Shown here: positions 40,098 to 50,271 of the stretch, piece by piece
Numbering within the stretch: position 1 is the first letter of the stretch
Layout: every line of letters starts with the position of its first letter
Assembly (NCBI GenBank): GCA_964620425.1
Contig: CAZUGV010000006.1
Coordinates: forward strand, 95,818-159,817
Reading direction: 5' to 3'
Origin: DASXUG01 sp964620425
GTDB taxonomy: Bacteria > Pseudomonadota > Gammaproteobacteria > Burkholderiales > Methylophilaceae
Length of the DNA stretch: 64,000 bases
Program-made: the position numbers and the translations under genes
Notes under the pieces: generated by a model
Databases searched by the model: none
Seen by the model: only the letters and a program-made list of their open reading frames with translations
What the model was told of the DNA's origin: nothing

Positions 40098-42055
40098 GCT
40101 GCTTGCGCTTGTTCCTCTGGCGGCTCATAAGTTAATGCTTGTAGCATTTGTTCGTGAAGATGGCTCAGTGCCACTTGCTGTTGCATGATTTCTTTTTCTA
40201 CGGTTTCCATTTCGCTAATGCGATCTTCCAGCGTATCGGTGGCTTTATATATTCGTTTAATACTTTCTAGGCGACGGCGCAATTGTAACTGATGTTCGCG
40301 CACTTGAGACTCCATTGGAGCAATGACCGCTTTTAGCCATGTTTCTGTATCGCGATTGGCGATCTCGTAAAGATGGACAACACGACTCGCTAATGTTTCA
40401 AAGAACTTGGAGGTTAGTGAAAGTTTCTCATTGGCAATCATATTAAACGCAGTGTTGAATTGCTCTCGATAAGCACGATCAAGTTTGGCTACCTCTTTTT
40501 GGTGGCGAGTCATTGAAAAAGCAGGTGGTTTTACTTCGCGTAGGCCGTGCTCTTCAGAAAATTTTTCATACATTGCATCCATCATACGTTTGATTTCATC
40601 GACTTGACGATCTGATTTGCTCAGGCGATCCTTGATGACGATGAAAAAGTTGTTCATGGCAGTTTGAATGCCTTTGGTAAAGCTTGCTGCCATCATTTCA
40701 TCGCGAGTTGCACGCACTTGGTTTCGAAGTGCATCCATCCCTAACAAACCAAATAGTTGGTTAGTCTGTTGCGAGAAAATGCTACGTAATGCTTGGTAGC
40801 GCTGTAAACCTTTTTCAAAGTTTTCTTTATCTACTTTTATTTTGTTCATCATGTGTTCTACCACATCTTCATTTTTGCCACGTAGACCTTTTAGCTCGTC
40901 CAGTTGTTCGGTGATGCTTTTTTTACGTGACTCCAAAATGAGTTGAGCGTTTTTGAACAAATCTTCAACTTCCCCTTGCGTGTTGTCGCGCACAATTTCC
41001 ATTTTCGATGGAATTAATTCATCAGAAAGCGCTTTTTCCAGTTCGGGTAATCGGCTTTTGGCCAATAATGCGGAATCGCCATTCACTTTAGCTGTTAGGC
41101 CTTTTTGTGCAGAAATGGGAAAAATTTGGTCTGCAGATAACCCGAGCATTTCAGCACTGGTAGCGACTTGTTTATTAATTTCTTTTTCTATCTCAGATAC
41201 GTCTTTTAGTTCATCCCATAAACCATCAATTTTATTTAAGACTGCGAGGCGACCTTTCTGATTCCAGCGGGCACCGCTGATGTATTGACGCCAAACATCA
41301 CTTTCTGACTTGGTTACACCAGTATCGGCGGCTAAAATAAATAAAACGGCATGTGCGTTTGGTAACATATTGAGCGTGAGCTCTGGCTCTGTCCCCACAG
41401 CGTTCAAACCTGGCGTGTCTAAAATCACCAAACCTTGTTCAAGTAAGGGATGCGGGAAGTTAATCATTGCATAGCGCCAGCAGGGAATTTCCACCAAGCC
41501 TTCGCTGTTGATATTCATGCTGTCATCTGGGTTGTTTGGGTCAAACAACCCGTAAGACTCTGCCTCTTGCGCAGATACGCGCTTAGTCATGCTGACTTGT
41601 TTAAAGGCCTCGCTCATGCTGCTTCCCGAGTCAACATCAAATTCAAATACCGTCCACTCAGTGGGATAGTTTTTGAATTCGCTGGTTGTGGCATCTGAAG
41701 CGCGGGTTTCAATCGGTAATAGTTGAAGTGACGATGGTTTGCTAGCGTCATATAGCAACTCAGTTGGGCACATCGTGGTACGGCCAGCGCTTGAAGGTAG
41801 CAGGCGTTGACCATAATCAGCAAAGAATATGGCGTTAATGAGTTCTGATTTGCCGCGAGAGAATTCTGCAACAAATGCGACATTTAGTTTATCTTGTTGA
41901 AGCCGCTCTAAAAGTTGATTAATGCGTTGATCTGTTTGAGAGTCATTCATGTCTTGGTTGTTGAGCCATACGCGATATTCAGCAATACGCTCAGCCAACG
42001 CCCTACGCCAGTCTGCATAGGCTGCCAACTGTTGTTTAAGCTTATTATCTGACAT
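40094..42055 (-). CDS. dynamin-like GTPase
   Basis: Bacterial dynamin family protein of 653 residues. G1 P-loop is AEFSRGKS (63-70), G3 is DTPGLNAVG, and G4 is NKIDGL. After the GTPase domain come long helical and coiled-coil regions (about 360-640) of the kind that form membrane-remodelling stalks. No membrane segment is seen. A GGGGA site precedes the ATG. It is translationally coupled to ccoS. Confidence 0.88.
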   Translation of the reverse strand: MSDNKLKQQLAAYADWRRALAERIAEYRVWLNNQDMNDSQTDQRINQLLERLQQDKLNVAFVAEFSRGKSELINAIFFADYGQRLLPSSAGRTTMCPTELLYDASKPSSLQLLPIETRASDATTSEFKNYPTEWTVFEFDVDSGSSMSEAFKQVSMTKRVSAQEAESYGLFDPNNPDDSMNINSEGLVEIPCWRYAMINFPHPLLEQGLVILDTPGLNAVGTEPELTLNMLPNAHAVLFILAADTGVTKSESDVWRQYISGARWNQKGRLAVLNKIDGLWDELKDVSEIEKEINKQVATSAEMLGLSADQIFPISAQKGLTAKVNGDSALLAKSRLPELEKALSDELIPSKMEIVRDNTQGEVEDLFKNAQLILESRKKSITEQLDELKGLRGKNEDVVEHMMNKIKVDKENFEKGLQRYQALRSIFSQQTNQLFGLLGMDALRNQVRATRDEMMAASFTKGIQTAMNNFFIVIKDRLSKSDRQVDEIKRMMDAMYEKFSEEHGLREVKPPAFSMTRHQKEVAKLDRAYREQFNTAFNMIANEKLSLTSKFFETLASRVVHLYEIANRDTETWLKAVIAPMESQVREHQLQLRRRLESIKRIYKATDTLEDRISEMETVEKEIMQQQVALSHLHEQMLQALTYEPPEEQAQAA

Positions 42056-42297
42056 GAAAATCCCCGTAATCTTTTTTCATACAGAGCACTTTAGCATTTG
42101 CCTATAAAATATCAGAGAAATCAGTGCTCTAAAGTATGTAACGTGACGTATTTTGTCAACTTAAAAGTTGAAGTAATCAGCTAGCTGTTGGTGATTTGGT
42201 TTTGTTAGGCAAAGCCTATAAAAAATCTGGTGACTAAATGAATAAGTAAGCCGAACGATTCTGCTATTATTACTGTTTTAAGAAATTGGTAGATGCA

Positions 42298-42678
42298 ATG
42301 AGCGGATTAAGTCCAGATTCTCCTCGCCCCATCAATATAGTGTTGCATCAAGCGTCACGCGTTTTAGAAATCACCTTTGATGATGACACCGAGGCCACGT
42401 ATAGCTGCGAATTTTTACGTGTTTACTCGCCATCTGCTGAAGTGCGAGGGCATGGTGTGGGGCAGGAAACCCTGCAAATTGGTAAAGAAGAAGTGAATAT
42501 TACCGCTATAGAACCCGTTGGCAATTATGCAGTCAAGCTAGTATTTTCAGATGGACACGACACAGGTTTGTATTCTTGGGATTATCTCTATGAGCTTGCT
42601 AAAGATTATGACACATTGTGGTTTGAGTATTGTCAGCGCTTGGCCGAAGTCGGCATTACACATCCCACATTGAAGTAA
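42298..42678 (+). CDS. DUF971 (GBBH-like N-terminal domain) protein
   Basis: 126-residue protein with one DUF971 domain (RVLEITFDDDTEATYSCEFLRVYSPSAEVRGHG...GLYSWDYLYEL). The domain also occurs fused to Mrp-type ATPases and to gamma-butyrobetaine hydroxylase; the stand-alone role is unknown, with metal or Fe-S links suggested. The ATG at 42298 is preferred over an in-frame TTG 12 bases earlier. It sits just before ubiE, a conserved placement in betaproteobacteria. Confidence 0.88.
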   Translation: MSGLSPDSPRPINIVLHQASRVLEITFDDDTEATYSCEFLRVYSPSAEVRGHGVGQETLQIGKEEVNITAIEPVGNYAVKLVFSDGHDTGLYSWDYLYELAKDYDTLWFEYCQRLAEVGITHPTLK

Positions 42679-42717
42679 TAAGCTTTAGGTTTCAATTCAA
42701 GCAATTAAAGGCACAGC

Positions 42718-43449
42718 ATGGAAAAAACACATTTTGGGTTTCAAACCGTAGATGAAGCAGAAAAAGCGCGTAAAGTAGGCGAGGTCTTTCATTCGGTCGC
42801 AAAAAAATATGATTTGATGAATGATGTTATGTCCGCAGGGTTACATCGCACTTGGAAACGCTTTGCCGTAGAAGTGAGTGGAGTAAAAGCGGGTGACCGA
42901 GTGCTTGATGTGGCAGGTGGTAGTGGTGATTTATCTCGATTGTTTGCAAAAAAAGTGGGTAGCACAGGCGAGGTTATCTTAACGGATATTAATGCTTCGA
43001 TGCTAGCTGTTGGGCGTGATCGGCTAATGGATGATGGTGTAGCAGTGCCTGCCTTGCAATGTGATGCAGAAAAATTGCCTTTTCCTGACCAGTATTTTGA
43101 CTGCGTGATTGTTGCTTTTGGGTTGCGCAATATGACACACAAAGATAAAGCGTTGGGGGAAATGCAGCGAGTGCTTAAAGTAGGTGGGCGTTTGTTGGTG
43201 TTAGAATTTTCACAGGTATGGAAACCATTAGCGCCATTGTATGATGCTTATTCATTCAAGTTATTGCCTATTATGGGTAAGTTGTTTGCGCAAGATGCTG
43301 ATAGTTATCAATACCTTGCCGAATCAATCCGCATGCATCCAGACCAAGAATCTCTGAAACAAATGATGCTTGATGCAGGGTTCGGTAAGGTGGATTATTA
43401 CAATTTGGCTGCTGGTGTAGTTGCCCTACACAAAGGCTGGAAGGTGTAA
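42718..43449 (+). CDS. ubiE: ubiquinone/menaquinone methyltransferase UbiE
   Basis: SAM-dependent C-methyltransferase of ubiquinone synthesis. 243 residues. [12 protein letters not shown] is the SAM-binding motif and the family signature FGLRNM...[21 protein letters not shown] is present. AAAGG precedes the ATG. It is followed after 9 bp by ubiJ. Confidence 0.97.
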   Translation: MEKTHFGFQTVDEAEKARKVGEVFHSVAKKYDLMNDVMSAGLHRTWKRFAVEVSGVKAGDRVLDVAGGSGDLSRLFAKKVGSTGEVILTDINASMLAVGRDRLMDDGVAVPALQCDAEKLPFPDQYFDCVIVAFGLRNMTHKDKALGEMQRVLKVGGRLLVLEFSQVWKPLAPLYDAYSFKLLPIMGKLFAQDADSYQYLAESIRMHPDQESLKQMMLDAGFGKVDYYNLAAGVVALHKGWKV

Positions 43450-43458
43450 TGGCTCAAC

Positions 43459-44034
43459 ATGTTTAAACCACTACTGACCAAAATTTTGGCGCATCTTATC
43501 AACCAAAATCAATGGGTAAGGCCTATGCTAATGCCATTTGGCGGGCAGACGGTTCGATTTAATTTAATCCCTGCTAGTGCTAGTTTGGTGGTTCTAGAGG
43601 ATGGTGGCTTGGCGATGGCGGGTGAGTCTAATCAACCCGATGCTATCATTACCTTAACCCCAACTACAGCATTACGTTTATTGGCAAAAGACGTGGCTGC
43701 CAGTAGCATGATTAAGCTTGAAGGTAATACTGCATTAGCGACTGAGCTTGCCAAAGTGATGCAGAGTATATCTTGGGATGTGGAGGAGGATCTGAGTCAC
43801 TTGATGGGTGATGCCCCTGCCAATCGAATCGTGAATTTTGGCAAAGCAAGCTTGGCCGAAAGTCGTTCTAAATTGACGAACTTGGCTGAAATGTTAGCCG
43901 AGTATTGGCAAGAGGAGCAACCGCTGATTGCCAAAAAGCATCATGTTGAACAATTTATCAAAGAAGTTGACCTGTTACGTGAAGATGCTGATCGCCTAGA
44001 AAAGCGTTTAGATAAGTTTTTTTCAGCGAATTAA
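43459..44034 (+). CDS. ubiJ: ubiquinone biosynthesis accessory factor UbiJ (SCP2 domain)
   Basis: 191-residue lipid-binding SCP2-fold protein with a C-terminal coiled coil (EVDLLREDADRLEKRLDKF). UbiJ organises the soluble ubiquinone-synthesis complex. AAGGTG lies about 10 nt upstream. Usually ubiB follows directly; here an RCC1 gene on the other strand lies between. Confidence 0.9.
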   Translation: MFKPLLTKILAHLINQNQWVRPMLMPFGGQTVRFNLIPASASLVVLEDGGLAMAGESNQPDAIITLTPTTALRLLAKDVAASSMIKLEGNTALATELAKVMQSISWDVEEDLSHLMGDAPANRIVNFGKASLAESRSKLTNLAEMLAEYWQEEQPLIAKKHHVEQFIKEVDLLREDADRLEKRLDKFFSAN

Positions 44035-44177
44035 AGAAACCACGTAAGTTTGTCTGTAAAGCGATCTTAATCAATTTAAATTAGGCTAAATCCAGCTTAA
44101 CGCTAAATCCAGCCTAAGTCTCTAGGTTTCGAACGTTTGATGTGGTTGGGTCGAGCTTATTTAACATGCTTTTCCAA

Positions 44178-45548
44178 TTAATAAGCGGGTGCGATCCCCA
44201 GCTGTCCCAGTCTGTTGCCACCCCAAGAAAATACCTTACTTTCTCTGTTTAGCATCATGCTATGCATCGCCCCAGCAACCGATACAGATGCTGACCCAAT
44301 AGTGCCAGTAGCGTCTATTTTGGTCGGTATTTTTCGATTTGATTTAGATCCGTCACCCAACTGACCAAACATATTAAAGCCCCATGCGTAGAGCTCTCCA
44401 CTTTCACTAATCGCGGTGTTATGGTTTGCGCCAGCTGAAATGCTGGTGATATTCACGCCGAATGGAACATAAACTTTGACTGGATAAGTGCGATCTAATT
44501 CGCTGTTGTCGCCAAGTTGACCTGCAAAATTGCTCCCCCATGCATATATGTCGCCATTGCCAGTTAATGTCAGGCTATGATTAGCGCCAGCGCTAATCAA
44601 TATTGGGTATGCGTTGCTAGCAAGTTTTACCGCCATGGGTTTATTGAGTGATAATTTTGAACCATAACCCAGTTGCCCATAGTGATTGTCTCCCCATGCA
44701 TACAGCCTGCTGTCGCTACCAATCGCTAAACTATGCAACTGACCAGCAGAAATGCTGAGTGGAAATGCGCGATTCGGTAAAGTGAATGCAACTGGCGTAG
44801 CTTGATTGACGTTTGAGCCAATCCCAAGTTGCCCATCAGCATTGTTCCCCCAAGCATACAGTATCCCGTTTTTATCAATAGCAATACTGTGATAAGCCCC
44901 TGCAGCAATGCTCATTAGCTCGACGTCTTCTGGCAAATTGACAAGAACTGGAGTGGGTTTGTCAATGATTGTTCCATCACCAAGTTGTCCAAAATTATTA
45001 TTACCCCAAGCGTACAGTTTGCCGTCGCTACCCATCGCTAAGCTATGGCTATTGCCAGTCGCTACTGCAACCGCCTTTACGCCAGCAGGTAAGTTAACCA
45101 AAGTGGGCGAAGATTTTTGTTCTTGCGTTCCATCACCAAGTTGACCATTGCTGTTATTGCCCCATGCATAGAGATTGCCGTTGGCATTTATTCGCAAGCT
45201 ATGAAAATATCCTGCTGCAATAGCGCTGTTAATGTAAAAGCTTTGATAGGCTGTATGTGAATCGACTTTTCCGCCAGTTGTGAGCTTCGCGCTAATGGTG
45301 CAAAGCCCCAAGTTTTTTAAGCTAATGGTTTTATTTGAAACGGAGCAAGTTAATGGTGTTAGCGCGTTGAACTCGATAGCTAAATTTGAGCTTGCGATTA
45401 CATTAATGTCCACTGACTCATCGGTGATTAAGTGATTGGCAATAGGTGCGAGTTGGATGGAGTGGCTATTTACTGCCAATGCAGGTGATAAGCCGAAGCC
45501 AAGTAGTCCGATACTGACGGACAGGTAAACAAAAAAACGAATAAACAT
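44178..45548 (-). CDS. secreted RCC1-repeat protein
   Basis: 456-residue exported protein with a Sec signal peptide (cleavage after ALA, about residue 25). An N-terminal Ig-like beta region (about 28-110) is followed by seven RCC1 repeats, each with a YAWGxN..GQLG core (seventh FSWGGNRLGQLG). Seven repeats close one beta-propeller. Function unknown; bacterial RCC1 proteins are usually surface or periplasmic binding proteins. It sits on the opposite strand between ubiJ and ubiB, suggesting later insertion. Downstream, 44085-44120 holds the repeat GCTAAATCCAGC twice. Confidence 0.88.
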   Translation of the reverse strand: MFIRFFVYLSVSIGLLGFGLSPALAVNSHSIQLAPIANHLITDESVDINVIASSNLAIEFNALTPLTCSVSNKTISLKNLGLCTISAKLTTGGKVDSHTAYQSFYINSAIAAGYFHSLRINANGNLYAWGNNSNGQLGDGTQEQKSSPTLVNLPAGVKAVAVATGNSHSLAMGSDGKLYAWGNNNFGQLGDGTIIDKPTPVLVNLPEDVELMSIAAGAYHSIAIDKNGILYAWGNNADGQLGIGSNVNQATPVAFTLPNRAFPLSISAGQLHSLAIGSDSRLYAWGDNHYGQLGYGSKLSLNKPMAVKLASNAYPILISAGANHSLTLTGNGDIYAWGSNFAGQLGDNSELDRTYPVKVYVPFGVNITSISAGANHNTAISESGELYAWGFNMFGQLGDGSKSNRKIPTKIDATGTIGSASVSVAGAMHSMMLNRESKVFSWGGNRLGQLGIAPAY

Positions 45549-46018
45549 GAGACGACCTTAATTAACATCAAACTAAAGACCCCGATGACAAATTAAAGAC
45601 TTTTTTGAATTTTATTGTGTGATTTTTATTATTCGTGCTTAAACTAAACAAGTTTGAGTTTAGCCGCTTTTGGATAGTGCTAGCATTATAAAATGCTAGC
45701 AACCTTTTATTGAATTAATTTTACCAGTATTTAACTTACTTTTATGACATTTTCATGATGTTTTTTCTAAGCTGATTTGATGAGGCGCTCTCTTTGTTTT
45801 TACTTTTAGTTAATCATGACAAAAACTACAGTTACAAAAGCTAGAGCGATATAATATGCGCATAGCGAAGGGATAAGTTGAGTTTTCCCATCACACTTTA
45901 ATGACCGCCTTAGTTTTAAGCGGTAACTGTTATTCAATGATCGTTTTTGCAATCAAGGAAAATTTGGAATGGTATGCGTAGTTAATAAAGCTACGCTAGC
46001 TATATTCTGGCAAGCGCT
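45549..46018. other. 470-bp intergenic region between RCC1 gene and ubiB
   Basis: AT-rich, no gene supported. It must contain the divergent promoters of the RCC1 gene and ubiB. It holds one strong palindrome (listed separately). No convincing -35/-10 pair was settled on. Confidence 0.5.
45678..45701. repeat. perfect 10-bp palindrome
   Basis: TGCTAGCATT (45678-45687) pairs perfectly with AATGCTAGCA (45692-45701) around ATAA. It lies 130 bp upstream of the RCC1 start. It could be a regulator site or a hairpin left from an old 3' end. Confidence 0.6.
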
Positions 46019-47557
46019 ATGTATTTGATTAGACTTATTTATATTTTATTGACTGCTCTGCGCTTTGGTTTAGATGAGTTTATACTTAAACGCGATCAAT
46101 TTAGCGTGCTTAAGCTATTGATTCAGGTTTTCTTCTTTTGGCGAAGTCAGCGTCAACCTCGTGCAGAACGCTTACGCCTTGCGCTTGAAAGTTTGGGGCC
46201 GATTTTTGTCAAGTTTGGTCAAATGCTTTCTACCCGTCGAGATTTAATCCCACTGGATATTGCCGATCAACTTGCCAAGCTCCAAGATCGCGTTCCGCCG
46301 TTTAGCTATGCAGAGGTTGAGCCGCGTCTGATTAAGGCTTACGGGAAACCCGTAGCGGAGGTGTTTGTTGACTTTGACACCACGCCAGTTGCTAGTGCGT
46401 CTGTTGCACAGGTGCATTTTGCCAAGCTACCAGATGGGCGAGCTGTTGCAGTTAAAATTTTGCGACCAAATATTCAGCAAGTGATCAAAAATGATTTAAA
46501 GCTATTAGATAGCGCTGCATGGCTCATGGAAAAGTTATGGTCAGAAGGCAAGCGTTTACGGCCGCGTGAAGTGGTTGCCGAGTTTGGTAAGCATATTGAG
46601 AGTGAACTGGATTTAATGTTGGAAGCGGCCAATTGTAGCCAGTTGGGTCGCAATTTTGCTGATAAGCGTTTGCTGATTGTGCCTGAGGTTTATTGGGATT
46701 GGTGTCATGAGCAAATCATGGTGATGGAGCGTATGGACGCGATACCTGTAAACCAAGTCGCTTATATGCGAGAAATGGGCGTGGATATACCTAAGCTTGC
46801 CCGCGATGGTGTGGAGATATTTTTTACGCAAGTGTTTCGCGATGGTTTTTTTCACGCAGATATGCACCCGGGTAATGTGCAAGTGGCGCGTGATGGACGA
46901 TATGTTGCACTCGACTTTGGTATTATGGGCACGTTGACTGATGAGGATAAACAGTACCTTGCCCGTAATTTCTTGGCTTTTTTTAGACGCGATTATCGTG
47001 AAGTAGCCAATGCACATATTGAATCTGGCTGGGTGCCTAAAGAAACCAACGCAGCTGATTTTGAGAACGCCATCCGTGCGGTATGTGAGCCTATTTTTGA
47101 TAAACCGCTACATGAAATCTCATTTGGCAAAGTGCTGTTAAGACTTTTTCAAACTTCTCGTCGGTTTAACATGGAAATACAGCCACAACTCGCAATGTTG
47201 CAAAAAACCTTGTTAAATGTGGAAGGTTTAGGTCGCGATTTAGACCCAAATTTAGACCTGTGGAAAACGGCACGACCCTACCTAGAACGATGGATGTCAG
47301 AGCAAGTCGGCTGGCGGGGTGTTTGGAAAAGCCTGAAAAAAGAAGCCCCGAAATGGGCGAGTTTGCTGCCTAGCCTGCCAAGTAAAGTAGATGCTTTTTT
47401 AACCAGTCAAACAGGTGTTGAAGCAAGATTAACCGCTGAGATAGTGGGTTTGCAAGCCCAACAGCAGCATCAGCGTCGGGTCATTGATGTGTTGACAGCT
47501 TTGGTGTTGATTTTAATTGTGGTGCTGATTGGTAGCGTATTAAGCAACCTATTTTGA
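46019..47557 (+). CDS. ubiB: UbiB-family ATPase/kinase-like protein
   Basis: Membrane-bound atypical kinase needed for ubiquinone synthesis. The KxGQ motif is K65-F-G-Q68 in [15 protein letters not shown]; the kinase-like DFGIMG and HADMHPGNV motifs are present. Two C-terminal membrane helices end the 512-residue protein. No good Shine-Dalgarno is seen. It is separated from ubiE-ubiJ by 2 kb containing the RCC1 gene and must have its own promoter. Confidence 0.96.
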   Translation: MYLIRLIYILLTALRFGLDEFILKRDQFSVLKLLIQVFFFWRSQRQPRAERLRLALESLGPIFVKFGQMLSTRRDLIPLDIADQLAKLQDRVPPFSYAEVEPRLIKAYGKPVAEVFVDFDTTPVASASVAQVHFAKLPDGRAVAVKILRPNIQQVIKNDLKLLDSAAWLMEKLWSEGKRLRPREVVAEFGKHIESELDLMLEAANCSQLGRNFADKRLLIVPEVYWDWCHEQIMVMERMDAIPVNQVAYMREMGVDIPKLARDGVEIFFTQVFRDGFFHADMHPGNVQVARDGRYVALDFGIMGTLTDEDKQYLARNFLAFFRRDYREVANAHIESGWVPKETNAADFENAIRAVCEPIFDKPLHEISFGKVLLRLFQTSRRFNMEIQPQLAMLQKTLLNVEGLGRDLDPNLDLWKTARPYLERWMSEQVGWRGVWKSLKKEAPKWASLLPSLPSKVDAFLTSQTGVEARLTAEIVGLQAQQQHQRRVIDVLTALVLILIVVLIGSVLSNLF

Positions 47558-47591
47558 GTGGCGATTATTGTCGATGCACTTACAGTGAGTG

Positions 47592-48422
47592 TTACTCAGA
47601 CTCGGGCTGTTCGGGTACGCCAATAATATATTTCGCTCGTTCGACATCTACACGTAAAAATTCTGCGATGTCATGATAGTCATCAGGGAGTGCTGCATCA
47701 TCCCATCCATTTGCCGAGTGTCTTGCTAGATTCACCGCTAATATTACATTTTTTACGCGCTGCTCATCCACTGCGTCATCTTCCATTAGTTTTGAGAGTA
47801 GTGGTGGTAGTTGATAGGTGTTAACCAATTCTTTTTGTAAATCGTGCAATCTAAACCCTAAAACTTGCTCTTGCACATCTTTGCTGCGCAAGGTTTTATC
47901 GGCGTGTTGCTTATCAAAAATTGTAGTCATTTGCTCTGTTGCAAAACACCACAACAACATCTCTGCCAAATCATGTAGCAACGCCGCAATGCGAACTTCT
48001 TCAAAGTGTACGTCTTTGTGAAGTGCTGCCCAATCCATGGCGTAATGACCCGCGCGATGACAACGTTTCATGAGCCGCAGCAGATGCGTTAGTGCGGGTA
48101 GATTGTTGTGTAAAATGTCTTCGACGATGCAATTAGTAGGAAGGTCTTTAAAGAATGCGTCTGTTCCCATCAACATAATAGCTTGTTCAATTTGTATGAC
48201 ATCGTGTTGTTGGTGCTTGCTTTTGTGGGTTTGCGCGTACGACAGCAATCGAAATATCATTAAAGGGTCGTTGATGATGACATTCGCAATAGCGCGAGGG
48301 CTTAGTTTGCTATCATCAGCTTTTAAGCGGGCAAGCTCACGAGCCGTATGTCTAAGTACGGGGATGTCCGTTTTGCTTAAACAGTCTATCCAAGATGTTA
48401 CTTTGTTTATCGTCATGTCCAT
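47592..48422 (-). CDS. HDOD domain protein
   Basis: 276-residue HDOD (HD-related output domain) protein without other domains. Some metal-binding HD residues are kept (ALLHDLAEMLL near 170), yet the family is generally non-catalytic and mediates signalling. The ATG at 48422 has GAGGA 9 nt upstream; the TTG just before it is less likely. It converges with ubiB. Confidence 0.8.
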   Translation of the reverse strand: MDMTINKVTSWIDCLSKTDIPVLRHTARELARLKADDSKLSPRAIANVIINDPLMIFRLLSYAQTHKSKHQQHDVIQIEQAIMLMGTDAFFKDLPTNCIVEDILHNNLPALTHLLRLMKRCHRAGHYAMDWAALHKDVHFEEVRIAALLHDLAEMLLWCFATEQMTTIFDKQHADKTLRSKDVQEQVLGFRLHDLQKELVNTYQLPPLLSKLMEDDAVDEQRVKNVILAVNLARHSANGWDDAALPDDYHDIAEFLRVDVERAKYIIGVPEQPESE

Positions 48423-48546
48423 CAATCACATTCCTCAATTACGCCTATGATAATTGAGGAGTGAAAATGTAAATGATTGAAATAAATAGACTAAAAGTGC
48501 TCAATTCTTGATTTTGAAATGACTTAATTGTAGCGTTGAAGTGAGA

Positions 48547-49359
48547 TTAAGCCTTTTGGCAGCTTGGGCAGTAAAATGTAGAGCGTTGACCTTGTTTGAT
48601 TTGTTTGATTGGGGTTTGGCATATCTTACAGGGTTGCCCCGTGCGACCATAAACGAAATATGCTTGTTGAAAATAGCCAGGGTTACCGTCAGCACCAAAA
48701 AAATCACGCAGACTGCTACCGCCCGCCATGATGGCATCGCCTAAGGTTGCTTTAATTTCTTGCACTAATCGTGCACAGCGAGGTTTGCTAACTTTGTTAG
48801 CGTGATTGTTGGGGTTAATGCCCGCACGAAATAGCGATTCGCTGGCGTAAATGTTGCCGACACCAACCACTAAGTGGCTATCCATGATGGTGGTTTTAAT
48901 GGCAGCGCTTCGGGTGCGCAGGTTGTCGTGTAAATAATCACTGTTAAACCCCTCATCTAGCGGTTCTGGGCCTAATGATGAGATGAGTGGGTGTTGAGAT
49001 GGCTGGGTTGACCACAAGATTGCGCCAAATCGTCTTGGGTCACGTAGCCTCAATACTTGCCCATTACTGAATTGAATATCAAAGTGGTCGTGTTTTTGCG
49101 CTGCTTCAAATTGCGGTAACAGGCAAATTCTGCCTGACATGCCTAAATGCAAAATGAGCGATCCAGTATCAAAATTGGCTAGAATATATTTAGCGCGTCG
49201 CTCAAGTGAGCGTAATGTGAGCTTTGGTAGTGAAGTAGGTAAATCGGCTGGAATAGGCCATCTAAGTTGCGGGTGACGAATGGTGACAGACTGCACAGTT
49301 TGCCCCACCAGCCCAGCAATGCCGCGCATGGTAATTTCAACTTCTGGCAACTCGGGCAT
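48547..49359 (-). CDS. mutM: formamidopyrimidine-DNA glycosylase
   Basis: Excises 8-oxoguanine and formamidopyrimidines. Catalytic P2 and E3 in [11 protein letters not shown]-terminal zinc finger CKICQ...CPSCQ. 270 residues, normal. It begins 5 bp after the DUF4340 gene, so it is the last gene of the ABC operon. A MutT-like Nudix domain at 11 kb acts in the same oxidised-guanine repair pathway. Confidence 0.97.
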   Translation of the reverse strand: MPELPEVEITMRGIAGLVGQTVQSVTIRHPQLRWPIPADLPTSLPKLTLRSLERRAKYILANFDTGSLILHLGMSGRICLLPQFEAAQKHDHFDIQFSNGQVLRLRDPRRFGAILWSTQPSQHPLISSLGPEPLDEGFNSDYLHDNLRTRSAAIKTTIMDSHLVVGVGNIYASESLFRAGINPNNHANKVSKPRCARLVQEIKATLGDAIMAGGSSLRDFFGADGNPGYFQQAYFVYGRTGQPCKICQTPIKQIKQGQRSTFYCPSCQKA

Positions 49360-49364
49360 TGTTT

Positions 49365-50243
49365 TTACTTGGGAATATTGACTGGTGGGTTTAGCAAGTT
49401 AAAGCCAATATCTTGCTGAATATGGTAGAGCATGCCTTCATCGGGGCGCGCTAAAAGTAACTCTGGTGATTCTTGAATTTTGTCAAAATGCACTTTTTTA
49501 CCATCTTTTAACTTAACCTCAAACGAAGGGTAAGTTTTTTTGCGGTCTGGGGTATAGGGTTCGACTGAGGCAACGCTCATGTTTGACCAGTAGCTATCCA
49601 TCCACTCGTTCATTTCATTTTGTACAGGTTTCGCTTTTGGCTCGGAAGCTTTCCATTTGCCATCAATTAAATCTACATTGAGGCGACTGTCCTCCCATTG
49701 TTCTAAGTGCGAGAAATCAAAACCCACAATCTTTTCATCAACACGTAAAGGGCTTTTGTCGAGGTATTCCACCACTGGCATTTGTGCATATTCTGAGTAA
49801 TGAACAGGTAGCATGAACACATGGTCTTGATAGTTCACATACTGCTCTGAAGTCACTGGGTTAAATGCGCCAAATGTAAACGTAACATCATCAAACTGTA
49901 ATTTAAGTTTTGGTGCATCTAAACCAAAGCGCGTTAAATCATTTGCGGGGAACTGATTGCTGCTTTTTGCACCCACTAAGCTCAGAATTCGCAACACTAG
50001 CATTTGTTCTGCGCGCGCATGGTAAGGTTTTTCCAAATACCAGCGCCCATCTTTTTTCTCAAAAACAATAGGCGCTTTTGCAGGGTTTTCTATACTAATT
50101 GTATTGAAAGTGCTTATTTTTAGGTTTGAAACCTCAAATGTTTGGGTGGTTGCAACAGGCTGCTTGCCACGCAAATGCAGAAAAATAGAAATGCTAGCTA
50201 TCAAAAGCAGTAACAATAAATTGATTAACCAACGAGACTTCAT
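49365..50243 (-). CDS. DUF4340 domain protein
   Basis: 292-residue protein with one N-terminal membrane helix (about 6-25) and a beta-rich extracytoplasmic part. The pattern [21 protein letters not shown] and the [15 protein letters not shown] segment are typical of DUF4340, found with Gld-type ABC exporters. It lies 28 bp after the GldG-like gene and 5 bp before mutM. Function unknown. Confidence 0.82.
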   Translation of the reverse strand: MKSRWLINLLLLLLIASISIFLHLRGKQPVATTQTFEVSNLKISTFNTISIENPAKAPIVFEKKDGRWYLEKPYHARAEQMLVLRILSLVGAKSSNQFPANDLTRFGLDAPKLKLQFDDVTFTFGAFNPVTSEQYVNYQDHVFMLPVHYSEYAQMPVVEYLDKSPLRVDEKIVGFDFSHLEQWEDSRLNVDLIDGKWKASEPKAKPVQNEMNEWMDSYWSNMSVASVEPYTPDRKKTYPSFEVKLKDGKKVHFDKIQESPELLLARPDEGMLYHIQQDIGFNLLNPPVNIPK

Positions 50244-50271
50244 GTGAATCTTTCTTTAACCTTCGATGACC

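Noticed and set aside
46613..47017. Leftward 134-codon open frame inside ubiB
   Set aside because: It is antisense to an intact conserved gene, with no start signal and low-complexity histidine/isoleucine content.
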